Positions 1 to 8,476 are shown, counted from the first letter of the stretch. The stretch is DNA of 10,432 nucleotides from Acidobacteriaceae bacterium (GCA_027311125.1 DAICZO010000169.1:1-10432); one strand, 5' to 3'. The notes: generated by a model not told the origin, from the letters alone. Program-made: numbers and translations.

Positions 1-570
1 CAGTGCTCCCTGGGCCAGGCACTTGTTCAGCAACTCGCTCACATGGCCACGCGTATCGTTGATCGCCTTTCGCTGCGGCACCGCCACCCCGCCATTGGCC
101 TTGTCGTTCTGCAGCAGCGACGAGCGCGTCGTGTTGATCTCCACCTCCATCGGCACACCTAACTCGCGGCAATACCCCAGCATCGTCCAGTGCGTCGAAG
201 GCAACCGGGCCGGGCCAAGATTCTGGTAGTTCCCCTCCTCCCAGTTGATCGTCTGCGTCGTCCCATCGACGAACTTCACCTTCGTCCCATTCCGCCCCGT
301 CCAGTTACGTCCACCCGGACGCTCCCGCGCCTCCAGCAACGTCACATCGTAGCCCAGCTTCTTCAACTCATACGCTGAGACCAACCCGCCGATGCCCGCA
401 CCCAGCACCACCACCTTCACCCCTTTGCCGCTCCCCGCCGCTGCCGCGATCGGCTCCGCCAACGCCCCCTTCATCGGCATCAAACCCAGAGACTGCATAG
501 TTGCGAACGCAGCGCTGTAACCGCCAGCCTGCCCGACACGCATCAGAAAATTGCGCCTGGAAATCCCCAT
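1..570 (-). CDS. Tat-exported flavin monoamine oxidase family protein, N-terminal part (runs off left edge)
   Basis: The visible 190 residues are the N-terminus of an FAD-dependent amine oxidase of the monoamine/L-amino-acid oxidase superfamily, which oxidatively deaminates amines or amino acids to produce hydrogen peroxide. Residues 4-9 read SRRNFL, a twin-arginine signal, followed by a weakly hydrophobic stretch, so the folded flavoprotein is probably exported by Tat. The Rossmann FAD motif GAGIGG is at 57-62, with the ribose-binding Glu at about 80 closing the second strand (VTLLEA). RPGGR at 84-88 is the usual second flavin motif. GPARLP at about 119-124 resembles the GxMRxP segment of L-amino-acid oxidases, where the Arg faces the substrate. 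The ATG at 570-568 is preceded by GAGG ten bases upstream. Codons end mostly in G, unlike the C-ending codons of the plus-strand genes. The catalytic C-terminal half is outside the window, so the substrate is unknown. Confidence 0.88.
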   Translation of the reverse strand, partial: MGISRRNFLMRVGQAGGYSAAFATMQSLGLMPMKGALAEPIAAAAGSGKGVKVVVLGAGIGGLVSAYELKKLGYDVTLLEARERPGGRNWTGRNGTKVKFVDGTTQTINWEEGNYQNLGPARLPSTHWTMLGYCRELGVPMEVEINTTRSSLLQNDKANGGVAVPQRKAINDTRGHVSELLNKCLAQGAL

Positions 571-666
571 AGCAAAAGCACCTCGATCGTAAGAAATAAC
601 TTCAAACCGACAAAACACCAAAACTGATATCTCAAGTGCGTAAATGGATAGAACTTCGCCGAAACC

Positions 667-683
667 CTGCGGACCAACCGCAG
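667..683. repeat. Perfect inverted repeat in divergent intergenic region
   Basis: CTGCGG, then a 5-base spacer (accaa), then CCGCAG: a perfect 6-bp-arm GC-rich inverted repeat between the two divergent genes. There is no T-run on either side, so it does not look like an intrinsic terminator. It could be an operator for a dimeric regulator or a hairpin in a 5' leader. Arms of this length can occur by chance, so the functional reading is weak. Confidence 0.4.
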
Positions 684-968
684 AGTACTGGAACTCATTC
701 AGCCGTCAACGAGGACTGGCACAAACTGGTAGGGGGGAAAAGTCAACGGATGTCTCTTCCAAACCGTCTACAGGGACAGATCGACTGCGAAGAAAAAAAT
801 CAGCATCACGTTATACGAGTATTGGTTTAATGTAACGCAATTTTCAGTTTCATAACTCACCCACCCCAGCAACAGCCCACCAAAATTCGCAGCCACACAA
901 TTCTCCACAAGCTGCACCACAACAACCACGCTGTCACCACTGTTTTTTACCGGAATGCACTTAATATG

Positions 969-974
969 TAAGGA
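969..974 (+). promoter_or_regulatory. Shine-Dalgarno site deciding the start of the first FG-GAP gene
   Basis: TAAGGA lies seven bases before the ATG at 982. An in-frame ATG at 955 has no such site and would put this SD inside the coding region. The 982 start also gives a compact signal peptide with basic residues at 5-6. The start is therefore placed at 982, nine codons downstream of the longest frame. Confidence 0.65.
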
Positions 975-981
975 TTCTCTG

Positions 982-2829
982 ATGCCAGCTCCCCGTCGCA
1001 TCTTCGGCACCTCAACGCCCACCACCCGCCTCTCCGTCGCAGCCCTCTGCCTCCTCCTCGCCACCGCCGCGGCACAAACCCAATCCCCTCAAAAAGATAC
1101 CCAGCCCCCACCCATGGGCGGAGTCAACACCGGAGGAGCCCACGCCGCCGTCCTCAATAGCGAACACCGCCCCATCACCGCCGGAGGCTTCGTAAAATCA
1201 GGCCCCATCCTCTTCCAGGACATAGCCGAAAAAGCCGGCCTAACTTCATGGAAACACACGATGGGAACCCCCGAAAAGCGCGTAATCATTGAGACAAATG
1301 GCTCCGGCGTTGGCCTCATCGACTACGACAACGACGGCTGGCTGGACATCTATTTCGTCAACGGATCCACCTACGAAGCCCTGGCCGGCAAAGCCCCCGC
1401 TCCAAAAGCCGCGCTATTCCACAACAATCACGACGGAACCTTCACCAACGTCACCGATAAAGCCGGAGTAGCCAACGAACGCTGTGGCATCGGCGTCGCC
1501 ATCGCCGACTACGACAACGATGGCTGGCCCGACATTTTCGTCTCGAACTTCGGCAAAAACCGCCTCTACCACAACAATCACAACGGAACCTTCACCGACG
1601 TAGCCGAAAAAGCCGGGGTGACCCTCGGTAACTGGTCCACTGGCTCGACTTGGGGCGACTACGACGGCGACGGACGTCTTGATCTCTTCGTCCCCGGCTA
1701 CGTGCATCACGTGGTCTCCGACGCCTCAACCCCGGCAGGAAAGGCCGCCAACAGCTTCTGCCAGTTCCGCGGTGTCGAGGTCATGTGCGGCCCGCGTGGA
1801 CTCAAAGGTGAGCCCGATCACCTCTTCCACAACAACGGCGACGGCACCTTTACCGATGTCAGTGAAAAAGCCGGCGTCTCTGATAAAAACACCTACTATG
1901 GCCTCTCTTCCGTCTTCATCGATATCAACGACGACGGCAAGCCAGACCTCCTCGTAGCGGACGACTCCACCCCTAACTACCTCTATATCAACAAAGGTGA
2001 CGGCACCTTCGAAGACGACAGCTACGCCTCCGGATATGCGCTCAACGAAAACGGACGTGAGACAGCTTCGATGGGAATCGCGACCGGCGACTACCGCAAC
2101 AATGGCCTGCTGGACGTCTACAACACCACCTTTTCCGACGACTACAACCCCCTCTACCGCAACGACGGAGACGCCAACTTCACCGATGTCAGCTACCAGA
2201 TGGGTATCGCCGAGCCGACCATTCCCTTTCTCGGATGGGGCACATCGTTCCTCGACTACGACAACGACGGATGGAAGGATCTCATGGTTGCAAACGGCCA
2301 CGTCTATCCCGCAGTCGATAAAACCTCATGGGGAACAACCTGGGCCCAGCGCCCCCTCCTGTTTCATAACCTGGAAGGTCGCAGATTCGAAGTAGTCCCG
2401 CCTGTAGAAGGTACGGGACTTGCCAAACTTTACATTGGCCGTGGAATGGCAGTCGGCGACCTCTTCAACGATGGCAAACTCGACGTCGTGATCAACGCAC
2501 TCGACAGCGCTCCGGCACTACTGCGTAACGTATCCCCTGACAAGCATCATTGGATCGAGCTAAAACTGGTCGGTGGTCCCAACAGCCCGAAGGATGCAAT
2601 CGGCGCAACGGTATACCTTACTGCCGCCGGTCAACGCCAACGCGGAGATGTAATCGCCGGTGGCAGTTATGCGTCCACCAGCGATCCACGCCTGCACTTC
2701 GGACTGGGAGATGCAAACACTATCGATGGAATTGAAGTTCACTGGCCCAGCGGGGCTAAAGAAAAATTCACTCCTGCCAAATTTGATCAAATTATTTTGC
2801 TCCAGGAAGGGAAAGGCACAAAGCTTTAG
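982..2829 (+). CDS. Secreted FG-GAP/VCBS-repeat protein with C-terminal ASPIC/UnbV domain (CRTAC1-like), copy 1
   Basis: A 615-residue exported protein of the CRTAC1-like type common in Acidobacteriota. Signal peptide: basic n-region, hydrophobic core at about 17-28, likely cleavage after ATAAA (about 31/32). Seven FG-GAP-type calcium loops with the pattern DxDxDG(x)2D start at about residues 114, 176, 226, 314, 370, 425 and 493, which fits one seven-bladed beta-propeller. Most are followed by an L(F/Y)xNxxDGTFxDV strand. The fifth and seventh loops are degenerate (DYRNNG, DLFNDG). Between loops 3 and 4 is a two-cysteine insert (FCQF...MCGPRG). The C-terminal ASPIC/UnbV domain covers about 528-600, with DAIG at 538, HFGLG, and HWPSG at 587. 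The protein is probably extracellular or periplasmic, binding calcium and a protein or glycan partner. No catalytic motif is visible. The biochemical role of bacterial members is essentially unknown. A paralogue follows 91 bases downstream. Confidence 0.9.
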   Translation: MPAPRRIFGTSTPTTRLSVAALCLLLATAAAQTQSPQKDTQPPPMGGVNTGGAHAAVLNSEHRPITAGGFVKSGPILFQDIAEKAGLTSWKHTMGTPEKRVIIETNGSGVGLIDYDNDGWLDIYFVNGSTYEALAGKAPAPKAALFHNNHDGTFTNVTDKAGVANERCGIGVAIADYDNDGWPDIFVSNFGKNRLYHNNHNGTFTDVAEKAGVTLGNWSTGSTWGDYDGDGRLDLFVPGYVHHVVSDASTPAGKAANSFCQFRGVEVMCGPRGLKGEPDHLFHNNGDGTFTDVSEKAGVSDKNTYYGLSSVFIDINDDGKPDLLVADDSTPNYLYINKGDGTFEDDSYASGYALNENGRETASMGIATGDYRNNGLLDVYNTTFSDDYNPLYRNDGDANFTDVSYQMGIAEPTIPFLGWGTSFLDYDNDGWKDLMVANGHVYPAVDKTSWGTTWAQRPLLFHNLEGRRFEVVPPVEGTGLAKLYIGRGMAVGDLFNDGKLDVVINALDSAPALLRNVSPDKHHWIELKLVGGPNSPKDAIGATVYLTAAGQRQRGDVIAGGSYASTSDPRLHFGLGDANTIDGIEVHWPSGAKEKFTPAKFDQIILLQEGKGTKL

Positions 2830-2920
2830 CCTTATTTCCATTGCCGTGCAGAGTCATCCATTCGATGGAGAATCAAATCATCCCTTGTAACTATGGCGTA
2901 TTACTACCAGTCCCGAGACA

Positions 2921-4681
2921 ATGAAGAGCGAAAATACAATGACTAACAGGATCAATCGCTTCCATCCTCTCTTCTCATGTCTGCTGCTGGCTCTGCTCGG
3001 TGTGTCGACGAGCGCTCAGACCTCCGCACCACCTGCTCAGACGTCGGCAGCGACGCCCGGAAACTTTGTGGATATCACTGCCAAAAGCGGGGTCATCTTC
3101 AACGGGCAGGCCTCCCACACCGCGACGAAGTACCTGATCGAGACCATGGGCTCCGGCGTTGCCCTCTTTGACTACGATAACGACGGACGCCTCGACATCT
3201 TCTTTGCAAACGGCGCTCCTCTCAAAGACCCGGAGCCCAAAGGTTCTGTCCCTCAAAAAACTGATTCCAAGTATTGGAATCGCCTGTTTCACCAGAAGAA
3301 AGATGGCACCTTCGAGGACGTAACAGAAAAATCCGGACTTAAAGGTGTTGGGTACGGAATGGGCGTGGCTGTTGGTGATTTCGATAATGATGGTTACGAA
3401 GACCTCTATGTAACCGCCTACGGTGGCAACAAGCTCTATCACAATAACGGCAACGGGACCTTCACCGATGTAACGGAGCAATCCGGTACCGCAGGACCCA
3501 CTACTCCCGGCCAGACCTGGTCTACCTCCGCAGCCTGGGTTGATCTCGACAACGATGGACTGCTCGATCTCGTGGTGCTCCGCTACGTTAAGTGGGACTT
3601 CGAGGATGTCTGGTGCGGAGAACACCGCGAGGGCTACCGCTCCTACTGCCACCCCGACATCTTCCCTGCGATCGCACCACTCGTCTTCCACAACGACGGC
3701 AAAGGCCACTTCACGGAATCTGCCGCAAAGATGGGCCTCGACAAGCCGGGCAAAGGTCTCGGCATCGCGATCGCAGACTTCGACCGTGATGGCAAGGTAG
3801 ACCTTGTCATAGCGAATGATTCCATGCTCGAGTTTCTCTACCGCAACAAAGGGGATGGCAACTTCGAAGAAGTAGGTCTCAACGCTGAAATTGCCGTAGA
3901 TGGCGACGGGCGCACCTATGCCGGTATGGGTGTTGATTTTCAGGACTACGACAATGACGGCCTGCCTGACCTACTCATCACCAACCTTGCGAACCAGAAA
4001 TACGCTCTCTACCGCAACAATGGCGACGGCAGCTTCACCTATGATAGCTACTCCAGCGGTGTCGGCGGTATGACCCTACTCCATTCCGGCTGGGGTATAC
4101 ACTTCCTCGACTACGATAACGACGGGCTGAAAGACCTTCTCATCGCGCAAGGCCATGATCTCGACACCATCGAACTGAACTTCCCACAACTTCGCTACAA
4201 GGAACCCATGCTGCTGGCGCATAACACCGGTAAAGGCTTCGTGGATGTGTCTGCTCAGTCAGGTAGCGTCTTTCATCAAGCCTGGACAGGACGCGGAATG
4301 GCTATCGGAGACATAGACAATGACGGCCGTATTGACGCCGTTGTCTCCACCAACGGGGGTCCTGCCTACGTTCTCCGCAACGAAACAGCCACGACAAACC
4401 ATTGGCTCACGCTCAACCTGATCGGCCATCGCAGCAACCGCGATGCCATCGGTGCAGAGATCAAACTTACCACTGCCAGTGGTTCGCAGTATGTTACTGT
4501 CTCCACCGCAGGCAGCTACCTTTCCTCTGGAGACAAGCGCGCCCACTTCGGCCTTGGCGCAGCAACCGCGGCAAAATCAATCCAGATTCACTGGCCAAGC
4601 GGGCTGATTCAGACTCTAGATAATGTGCGCGCCGACCAGATTCTCACCGTCGACGAGCCAACAACTTCACCAGCAAAGTAG
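2921..4681 (+). CDS. Secreted FG-GAP/VCBS-repeat protein with C-terminal ASPIC/UnbV domain (CRTAC1-like), copy 2
   Basis: A 586-residue paralogue of the preceding gene with the same architecture. The signal peptide has a hydrophobic core at about 17-29 and likely cleavage VSTSA/QT at 32/33; copy 1 also matures at a QT. Seven DxDxDG loops start at about 84, 153, 208, 286, 342, 397 and 464, and are more regular than in copy 1. The entry to the propeller is nearly the same in both: an IETxGSGV segment, then FDYDNDG and an LDIxFxNG strand. A two-cysteine insert (VWCGEH...SYCHPD) again lies between loops 3 and 4. The ASPIC/UnbV domain runs from about 498 to 575, with DAIG at 508 and HWPSG at 557. 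An in-frame ATG at 2939 would also work: it has AAGAG ten bases upstream and leaves a neater signal peptide, so the true start may be there. Copies 1 and 2 look like an old tandem duplication. The molecular function is unknown. Confidence 0.9.
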   Translation: MKSENTMTNRINRFHPLFSCLLLALLGVSTSAQTSAPPAQTSAATPGNFVDITAKSGVIFNGQASHTATKYLIETMGSGVALFDYDNDGRLDIFFANGAPLKDPEPKGSVPQKTDSKYWNRLFHQKKDGTFEDVTEKSGLKGVGYGMGVAVGDFDNDGYEDLYVTAYGGNKLYHNNGNGTFTDVTEQSGTAGPTTPGQTWSTSAAWVDLDNDGLLDLVVLRYVKWDFEDVWCGEHREGYRSYCHPDIFPAIAPLVFHNDGKGHFTESAAKMGLDKPGKGLGIAIADFDRDGKVDLVIANDSMLEFLYRNKGDGNFEEVGLNAEIAVDGDGRTYAGMGVDFQDYDNDGLPDLLITNLANQKYALYRNNGDGSFTYDSYSSGVGGMTLLHSGWGIHFLDYDNDGLKDLLIAQGHDLDTIELNFPQLRYKEPMLLAHNTGKGFVDVSAQSGSVFHQAWTGRGMAIGDIDNDGRIDAVVSTNGGPAYVLRNETATTNHWLTLNLIGHRSNRDAIGAEIKLTTASGSQYVTVSTAGSYLSSGDKRAHFGLGAATAAKSIQIHWPSGLIQTLDNVRADQILTVDEPTTSPAK

Positions 4682-4748
4682 TAGAGATTTCAAATGGCAT
4701 TATTGTCTTGATCGAGCTTTCTGCTATCGAATCGTTTCAGTAACCTGT

Positions 4749-7700
4749 ATGTCGAATTTGCAATGTAATGAGAGCGCTATTCTCCATTCCACTCCATCAC
4801 GTGATTCCAGCGGTCAAACCACAAGCAACGTCTGTCGCTCAACTAAAAGCAACATACTCACTCACAAGCTAGTCTGCCTCACAGCGTTCTTCGCACTGGC
4901 AACAACATACGCCTGTACCCAAGCGGCGTACAACCAGTCAACCGAGAACCTGGGACACCAGTCCTGGTCGACCGAAAATGGCTTGCCGCAGAATAGTGTC
5001 CACCAAATTTTTCAGTCCAATGATGGCTATCTCTGGATAGCAACAGAAGCTGGCGTAGCAAGGTTCAACAGCATCAGCTTCAAAGTATTCAACCAACAAA
5101 CTGATGCTGCCTTCACGACCGAGGACATCTGCTGCTTCACGCAAAGTCGCAACGACCCCAACGCCGCACTCTGGGTTGGAACCTCCGATGGCTTGCTGCA
5201 ATACTCGGCACAAAAATTTCGCCCATTCTCTATGGCGGACGGCCTGCCATCCGCTGTTATCCTGGCTCTTGCTACCGACGACATGGGTGCCACTGTTGCT
5301 CTCACGCAAGGCGGACTCGCACGTTTTGATGGTGTGCGATTCACCCCAATCGAGCTTCCTTCAGCAGTTCCAGCCGATGCCATCACCGTAGCTCCCGACG
5401 GCAGCCTTTGGATCATCGCTGCTACCAAGCTCTTCCACTACCAGCACCGTCATCTCACCGCGCTGACGATGCCTCCGGGCGCAAGTAAAGACACGATCGA
5501 AGCCATCCACATTGATCCAGACTCCACTCTCTGGGTAGGGACTCGCAACACCCTTACCGAAATCAGTCACCTGAGCACTCGCGTCTGGAGCACCGGTCGC
5601 GAACTTCCCGGCACCCGCATTGCAGCATTCTTCCACGATACGCGTGGCACTCTCTGGATAGGCACCAACAAAGGTCTCGTGTCGCTCGACGCGGCGGGCG
5701 AGGCCCATCTTCAAGACGAGATCGGCACAAACTCTGTTCTATCGATTGTTGAAGATCGTGAAGGGGATCTGTGGATCGGCACAGAAGCAACTGGCCTCCA
5801 CGTCCTACGCCAACAGAAGTTCCACACATTGCCACAGTTCTCTGATCGTGTGGTCACTGCCATCGCCCAAACACGAGACGGAGCCATGTGGATCGGCACG
5901 AACGGAGATGGCCTCGACCGCTGGCAGAACGGTGCCACCCAGCATCTCTCCGCTCACTCCGGACTTCTCAGCGATGTCATTCTTGCCCTGGCACCCGCCG
6001 CAGACGATAGTCTCTGGGTCGGTACCCCCGACGGGCTCAACCACCTCACCTCCAGCAAAATAGAGACCTTCACGTCTGCCGACGGATTGCCGGACGACTT
6101 AATCCGCTCCCTGCTCGTCGATGATGATGGCTCCATCTGGATCGGAACTCGGCGCGGACTCGCACACTATAAGGATCATGCCTTTACAACCATCTCCCGC
6201 GCCGATGGACTCAAAAGCGATCTAGTCGGAACTCTCCTCCGCACCCGCGATCCTTCGCATCCAGCCAAGGCTGCCGATCTTTGGATCGCGACCCTCAACG
6301 GACTCTCTCGCCTGCAGGATGGTCAGATCACTACGTTCAACACACACGATGGTCTCTCCGGAGAAGTCATCACCTCGCTGCTCCAGGACTCCTCCGGAAC
6401 TCTCTGGGTAGGAACCAACGGCCACGGTCTCAACTACCTCAGCCCTAACGGCTTCATAACCATCCATCACCCCGGCCTGCCTGCAACCATCCAGTCCATT
6501 CTGCAGGACGACCAAGGCTCACTCTGGCTGACCTCCGGTCAGGGGATAGCACGTGTCTCCGCTACCGAACTCAAGGCTTGTGCAGGTGCAGCAACCTGCA
6601 CTGCACGCATCAACAACTACGGATCGTCTGACGGTATGCCCACTTCCGAGACCTCCGTCATCGGGCACCCTTCCGCATGGAAGTCCTCACGCGGGACTCT
6701 GTGGTTCGCTACCCGCAAGGGCATCGCGATCACTGCTCCAGCAAACCTTCAGGAAGACAATACCCCCCCACCCGTCGCCATCGAGCGCTTTACCGTAGAC
6801 GACCTCGACCGCGACGTCGTTGGATCGGAGCTAACGGTCGGCCCCGGGCACACCCGTTATGCCTTTGACTACGTCGCCCTCAACTTTGCAGCTCCCTCCA
6901 AAGTCCTCTATCGGTACACCCTGGAGGGCTTCGACAAGCAGTGGACGCAGGCTGGCAACCGACGCAGCGCCTACTACACCAATCTACCTCCACGAACCTA
7001 TCGCTTCCGCGTACAGGCCGCCAATCAGGACGGCATATGGAACGATACGGGCGCGAGTCTCACCTTCATTGTCGAGCCCCCTTTCTATCGCAGGCTCTGG
7101 TTCATCCTCGTGTCACTGGTGTTGCTCGCTCTCATCTGGGTTCTGCTCTACCGATTGCGAGTTCAACGGATACGGTCGCAATTTGATGCTGTACTAGCCG
7201 AGCGTGCCCGCATCGCCCGTGAGATCCACGACACGCTTGCTCAAGACTTCGTAGGTGTTTCAGTTCAGCTTGAACTTGCCTCCCAGCTCCTCATCCATGC
7301 AGATGCTGCAGCGGCACAACAGCAACTCGATCGTACCCGTGACTACGTTCGCCGCGGCCTCGAAGCTGCTCGACGCAGTATCTGGGAGCTGCGTGCGTCC
7401 AATGCGCAGGATACCCTCCCAACTCGCCTCAGCCGACTAGCTGACCAGGTCTCCCAATCCGGCCAATCTTCCGATGACAAGCTCCACATCACTGTCGATA
7501 TCGGAGGCACCTACCGTCCGCTTGCGCCCGCTCTGGAAAGCGAAGTTCTCCGAATTGCACAGGAGGCACTGGCCAATGTGGTCCGTCACGCCGCCGCTCG
7601 TAACGCCGCCATTGTCCTCCGCTATCAGCCCACCCGTCTTCTGCTTACAATCACAGACGATGGTCAGGGCTTCCAGACAGCCGACGAATCCTTCGTTTCC

Positions 7701-7841
7701 CGTGGGCACTTCGGCCTGCACGGTATGCGCGAACGTGCAGCTCAGATCAACGCGCACATCACCTTGGACAGCATCGTCGGTCAGGGTACTACTGTTACCC
7801 TCGATGCTCCCATCAGCCCCGCGAAAGGCAGCAAACCATGA
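4749..7841 (+). CDS. Sensor histidine kinase with 14 Reg_prop propeller blades, Y_Y_Y domain and HisKA_3/HATPase core
   Basis: A membrane sensor of about 1030 residues. A hydrophobic export segment lies at about 43-55. Fourteen Reg_prop motifs of the (L/I)W(I/V)GTxxGL type run from about residue 95 (LWIATEAG) to 651 (LWFATRKG), enough for two seven-bladed propellers. A Y_Y_Y domain follows at about 700-775, ending in the typical TYRFRVQAAN strand, then one membrane helix at about 783-803. The cytoplasmic core is HisKA_3, with the phospho-accepting His at 827 (REIHDTLAQ), and HATPase_c, with N-box Asn at about 943, DDGQG at 970-974 and GLHGM at 989-993. The cognate regulator overlaps its stop by four bases. 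The ATG at 4749 lacks a clear Shine-Dalgarno and gives an unusually long stretch before the hydrophobic core. The open frame extends up to 4623, but that would overlap the previous gene by 59 bases. Propeller sensors of this architecture in Bacteroidetes detect glycans; the ligand here is unknown. Confidence 0.93.
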   Translation: MSNLQCNESAILHSTPSRDSSGQTTSNVCRSTKSNILTHKLVCLTAFFALATTYACTQAAYNQSTENLGHQSWSTENGLPQNSVHQIFQSNDGYLWIATEAGVARFNSISFKVFNQQTDAAFTTEDICCFTQSRNDPNAALWVGTSDGLLQYSAQKFRPFSMADGLPSAVILALATDDMGATVALTQGGLARFDGVRFTPIELPSAVPADAITVAPDGSLWIIAATKLFHYQHRHLTALTMPPGASKDTIEAIHIDPDSTLWVGTRNTLTEISHLSTRVWSTGRELPGTRIAAFFHDTRGTLWIGTNKGLVSLDAAGEAHLQDEIGTNSVLSIVEDREGDLWIGTEATGLHVLRQQKFHTLPQFSDRVVTAIAQTRDGAMWIGTNGDGLDRWQNGATQHLSAHSGLLSDVILALAPAADDSLWVGTPDGLNHLTSSKIETFTSADGLPDDLIRSLLVDDDGSIWIGTRRGLAHYKDHAFTTISRADGLKSDLVGTLLRTRDPSHPAKAADLWIATLNGLSRLQDGQITTFNTHDGLSGEVITSLLQDSSGTLWVGTNGHGLNYLSPNGFITIHHPGLPATIQSILQDDQGSLWLTSGQGIARVSATELKACAGAATCTARINNYGSSDGMPTSETSVIGHPSAWKSSRGTLWFATRKGIAITAPANLQEDNTPPPVAIERFTVDDLDRDVVGSELTVGPGHTRYAFDYVALNFAAPSKVLYRYTLEGFDKQWTQAGNRRSAYYTNLPPRTYRFRVQAANQDGIWNDTGASLTFIVEPPFYRRLWFILVSLVLLALIWVLLYRLRVQRIRSQFDAVLAERARIAREIHDTLAQDFVGVSVQLELASQLLIHADAAAAQQQLDRTRDYVRRGLEAARRSIWELRASNAQDTLPTRLSRLADQVSQSGQSSDDKLHITVDIGGTYRPLAPALESEVLRIAQEALANVVRHAAARNAAIVLRYQPTRLLLTITDDGQGFQTADESFVSRGHFGLHGMRERAAQINAHITLDSIVGQGTTVTLDAPISPAKGSKP

Positions 7842-8464
7842 CGGAATCAATTCGCATCCTCGTCGTCGATGACCACCACGTCGTTCGCCAGGGCCTCGTA
7901 GCCCTGCTCAAAATCATGCCCGGTATCGAAGTGATTGGCGAGGCAGGTGACGGCATGGAGGCTATCGCGCTGCACCGCTCCCTTCGTCCCGACATCACCC
8001 TCATGGACCTCCAATTACCAAAGCTGGGTGGCGTCGAGGCCATCACCCGAATCCGCGCCGAATCACCCTCTGCACGCTTCATCGTTCTCACCACCTTCGA
8101 CGGAGATCAGGACATCTATCGCGCTCTCCAGGCAGGAGCGAAGGCCTACCTGCTCAAAGGCATGACCATCGATGAGCTCATCTCCACCATTCGCACGGTA
8201 CATAGCGGCAAAACCAGCATCCCCGCTGCGATCGCCGAAAAACTTGCCGAGCGCATCAGCAGCCAGGAGCTGACCGGTCGTGAGCTCGAAGTACTCCAGC
8301 GCATCGTTGCTGGACGCGCCAACAAGGAGATCGCCAGCGACCTCAACATCTCTGAAGCCACTGTCAAATCCCATGTCAACAGTCTGCTTAGTAAACTGGG
8401 CGTAGCGGATCGCACCCACGCCGCTACGGTAGCGATACAACGCGGAATAGTTCACCTTAAGTAG
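7838..8464 (+). CDS. NarL/FixJ-family response regulator (receiver + LuxR-type HTH)
   Basis: A complete 208-residue regulator, normal length for the NarL family. The receiver has the acidic pair D11/D12, phospho-acceptor D57 (DITLMDLQLP), the switch Thr at 85/86 (FIVLTTFD) and the conserved Lys at 107 (AYLLKG). The C-terminal LuxR HTH covers about 143-205, with LTGRELEVLQRI, the recognition region NKEIASDLNISEATVKSHV and the closing LLSKLGVADR. All catalytic residues are present, so it should be phosphorylated by the upstream kinase and bind DNA as a dimer. Its ATG shares an ATGA with the kinase stop, indicating translational coupling, and AAAGG lies about eleven bases upstream. Targets are not visible; the adjacent exported proteins are the obvious candidates. 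Confidence 0.95.
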   Translation: MTESIRILVVDDHHVVRQGLVALLKIMPGIEVIGEAGDGMEAIALHRSLRPDITLMDLQLPKLGGVEAITRIRAESPSARFIVLTTFDGDQDIYRALQAGAKAYLLKGMTIDELISTIRTVHSGKTSIPAAIAEKLAERISSQELTGRELEVLQRIVAGRANKEIASDLNISEATVKSHVNSLLSKLGVADRTHAATVAIQRGIVHLK

Positions 8465-8476
8465 ATCAAAATTATC

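Larger units (their letters stand above)
571..981. other. Divergent intergenic region, no supported gene
   Basis: About 410 bases lie between the divergently oriented oxidase and first FG-GAP gene, so promoters for both must lie here. No reading frame in it has a convincing ribosome binding site, protein-like composition or recognisable family. The 785-860 part is A/T-rich compared with the genes around it and is the likeliest zone for promoter elements. I could not find a clean -35/-10 pair at consensus spacing. One perfect inverted repeat (667-683) is listed separately. Confidence 0.6.

Noticed and set aside
586..613. Possible promoter for the oxidase (minus-strand TTGTCG, 16 bases, TACGAT)
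   Set aside because: The implied transcription start near 579 would leave the Shine-Dalgarno at 581-584 outside the mRNA, and both hexamers match only 4 of 6 positions.
636..835. Short plus-strand open frames in the divergent intergenic region
   Set aside because: No ribosome binding site at useful spacing (a G-run near 731-737 is too far from the ATG at 760) and no protein-like composition.
962..967. TAATAT as a -10 box for the first FG-GAP gene
   Set aside because: No matching -35 at 16-18 bases, and transcription would start at or after the Shine-Dalgarno.
1726..2301. Minus-strand open frame of 191 codons, rich in Val
   Set aside because: It is the antisense of the repeated GAC/AAC calcium-loop codons in the first FG-GAP gene; the low-complexity Val runs come from that and there is no start signal.
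2857..2869. Small palindrome TCCAT-TCG-ATGGA between the two FG-GAP genes
   Set aside because: Five-bp AT-containing arms with no T-run; easily chance and not a terminator.
2975..3709. Minus-strand open frame of 244 codons
   Set aside because: Antisense shadow of the second FG-GAP gene, with repeats mirroring the calcium loops and no family resemblance.
4703..4730. Possible internal promoter before the kinase (TTGTCT, 16 bases, TATCGA)
   Set aside because: The -10 matches at only three positions; too weak to list.
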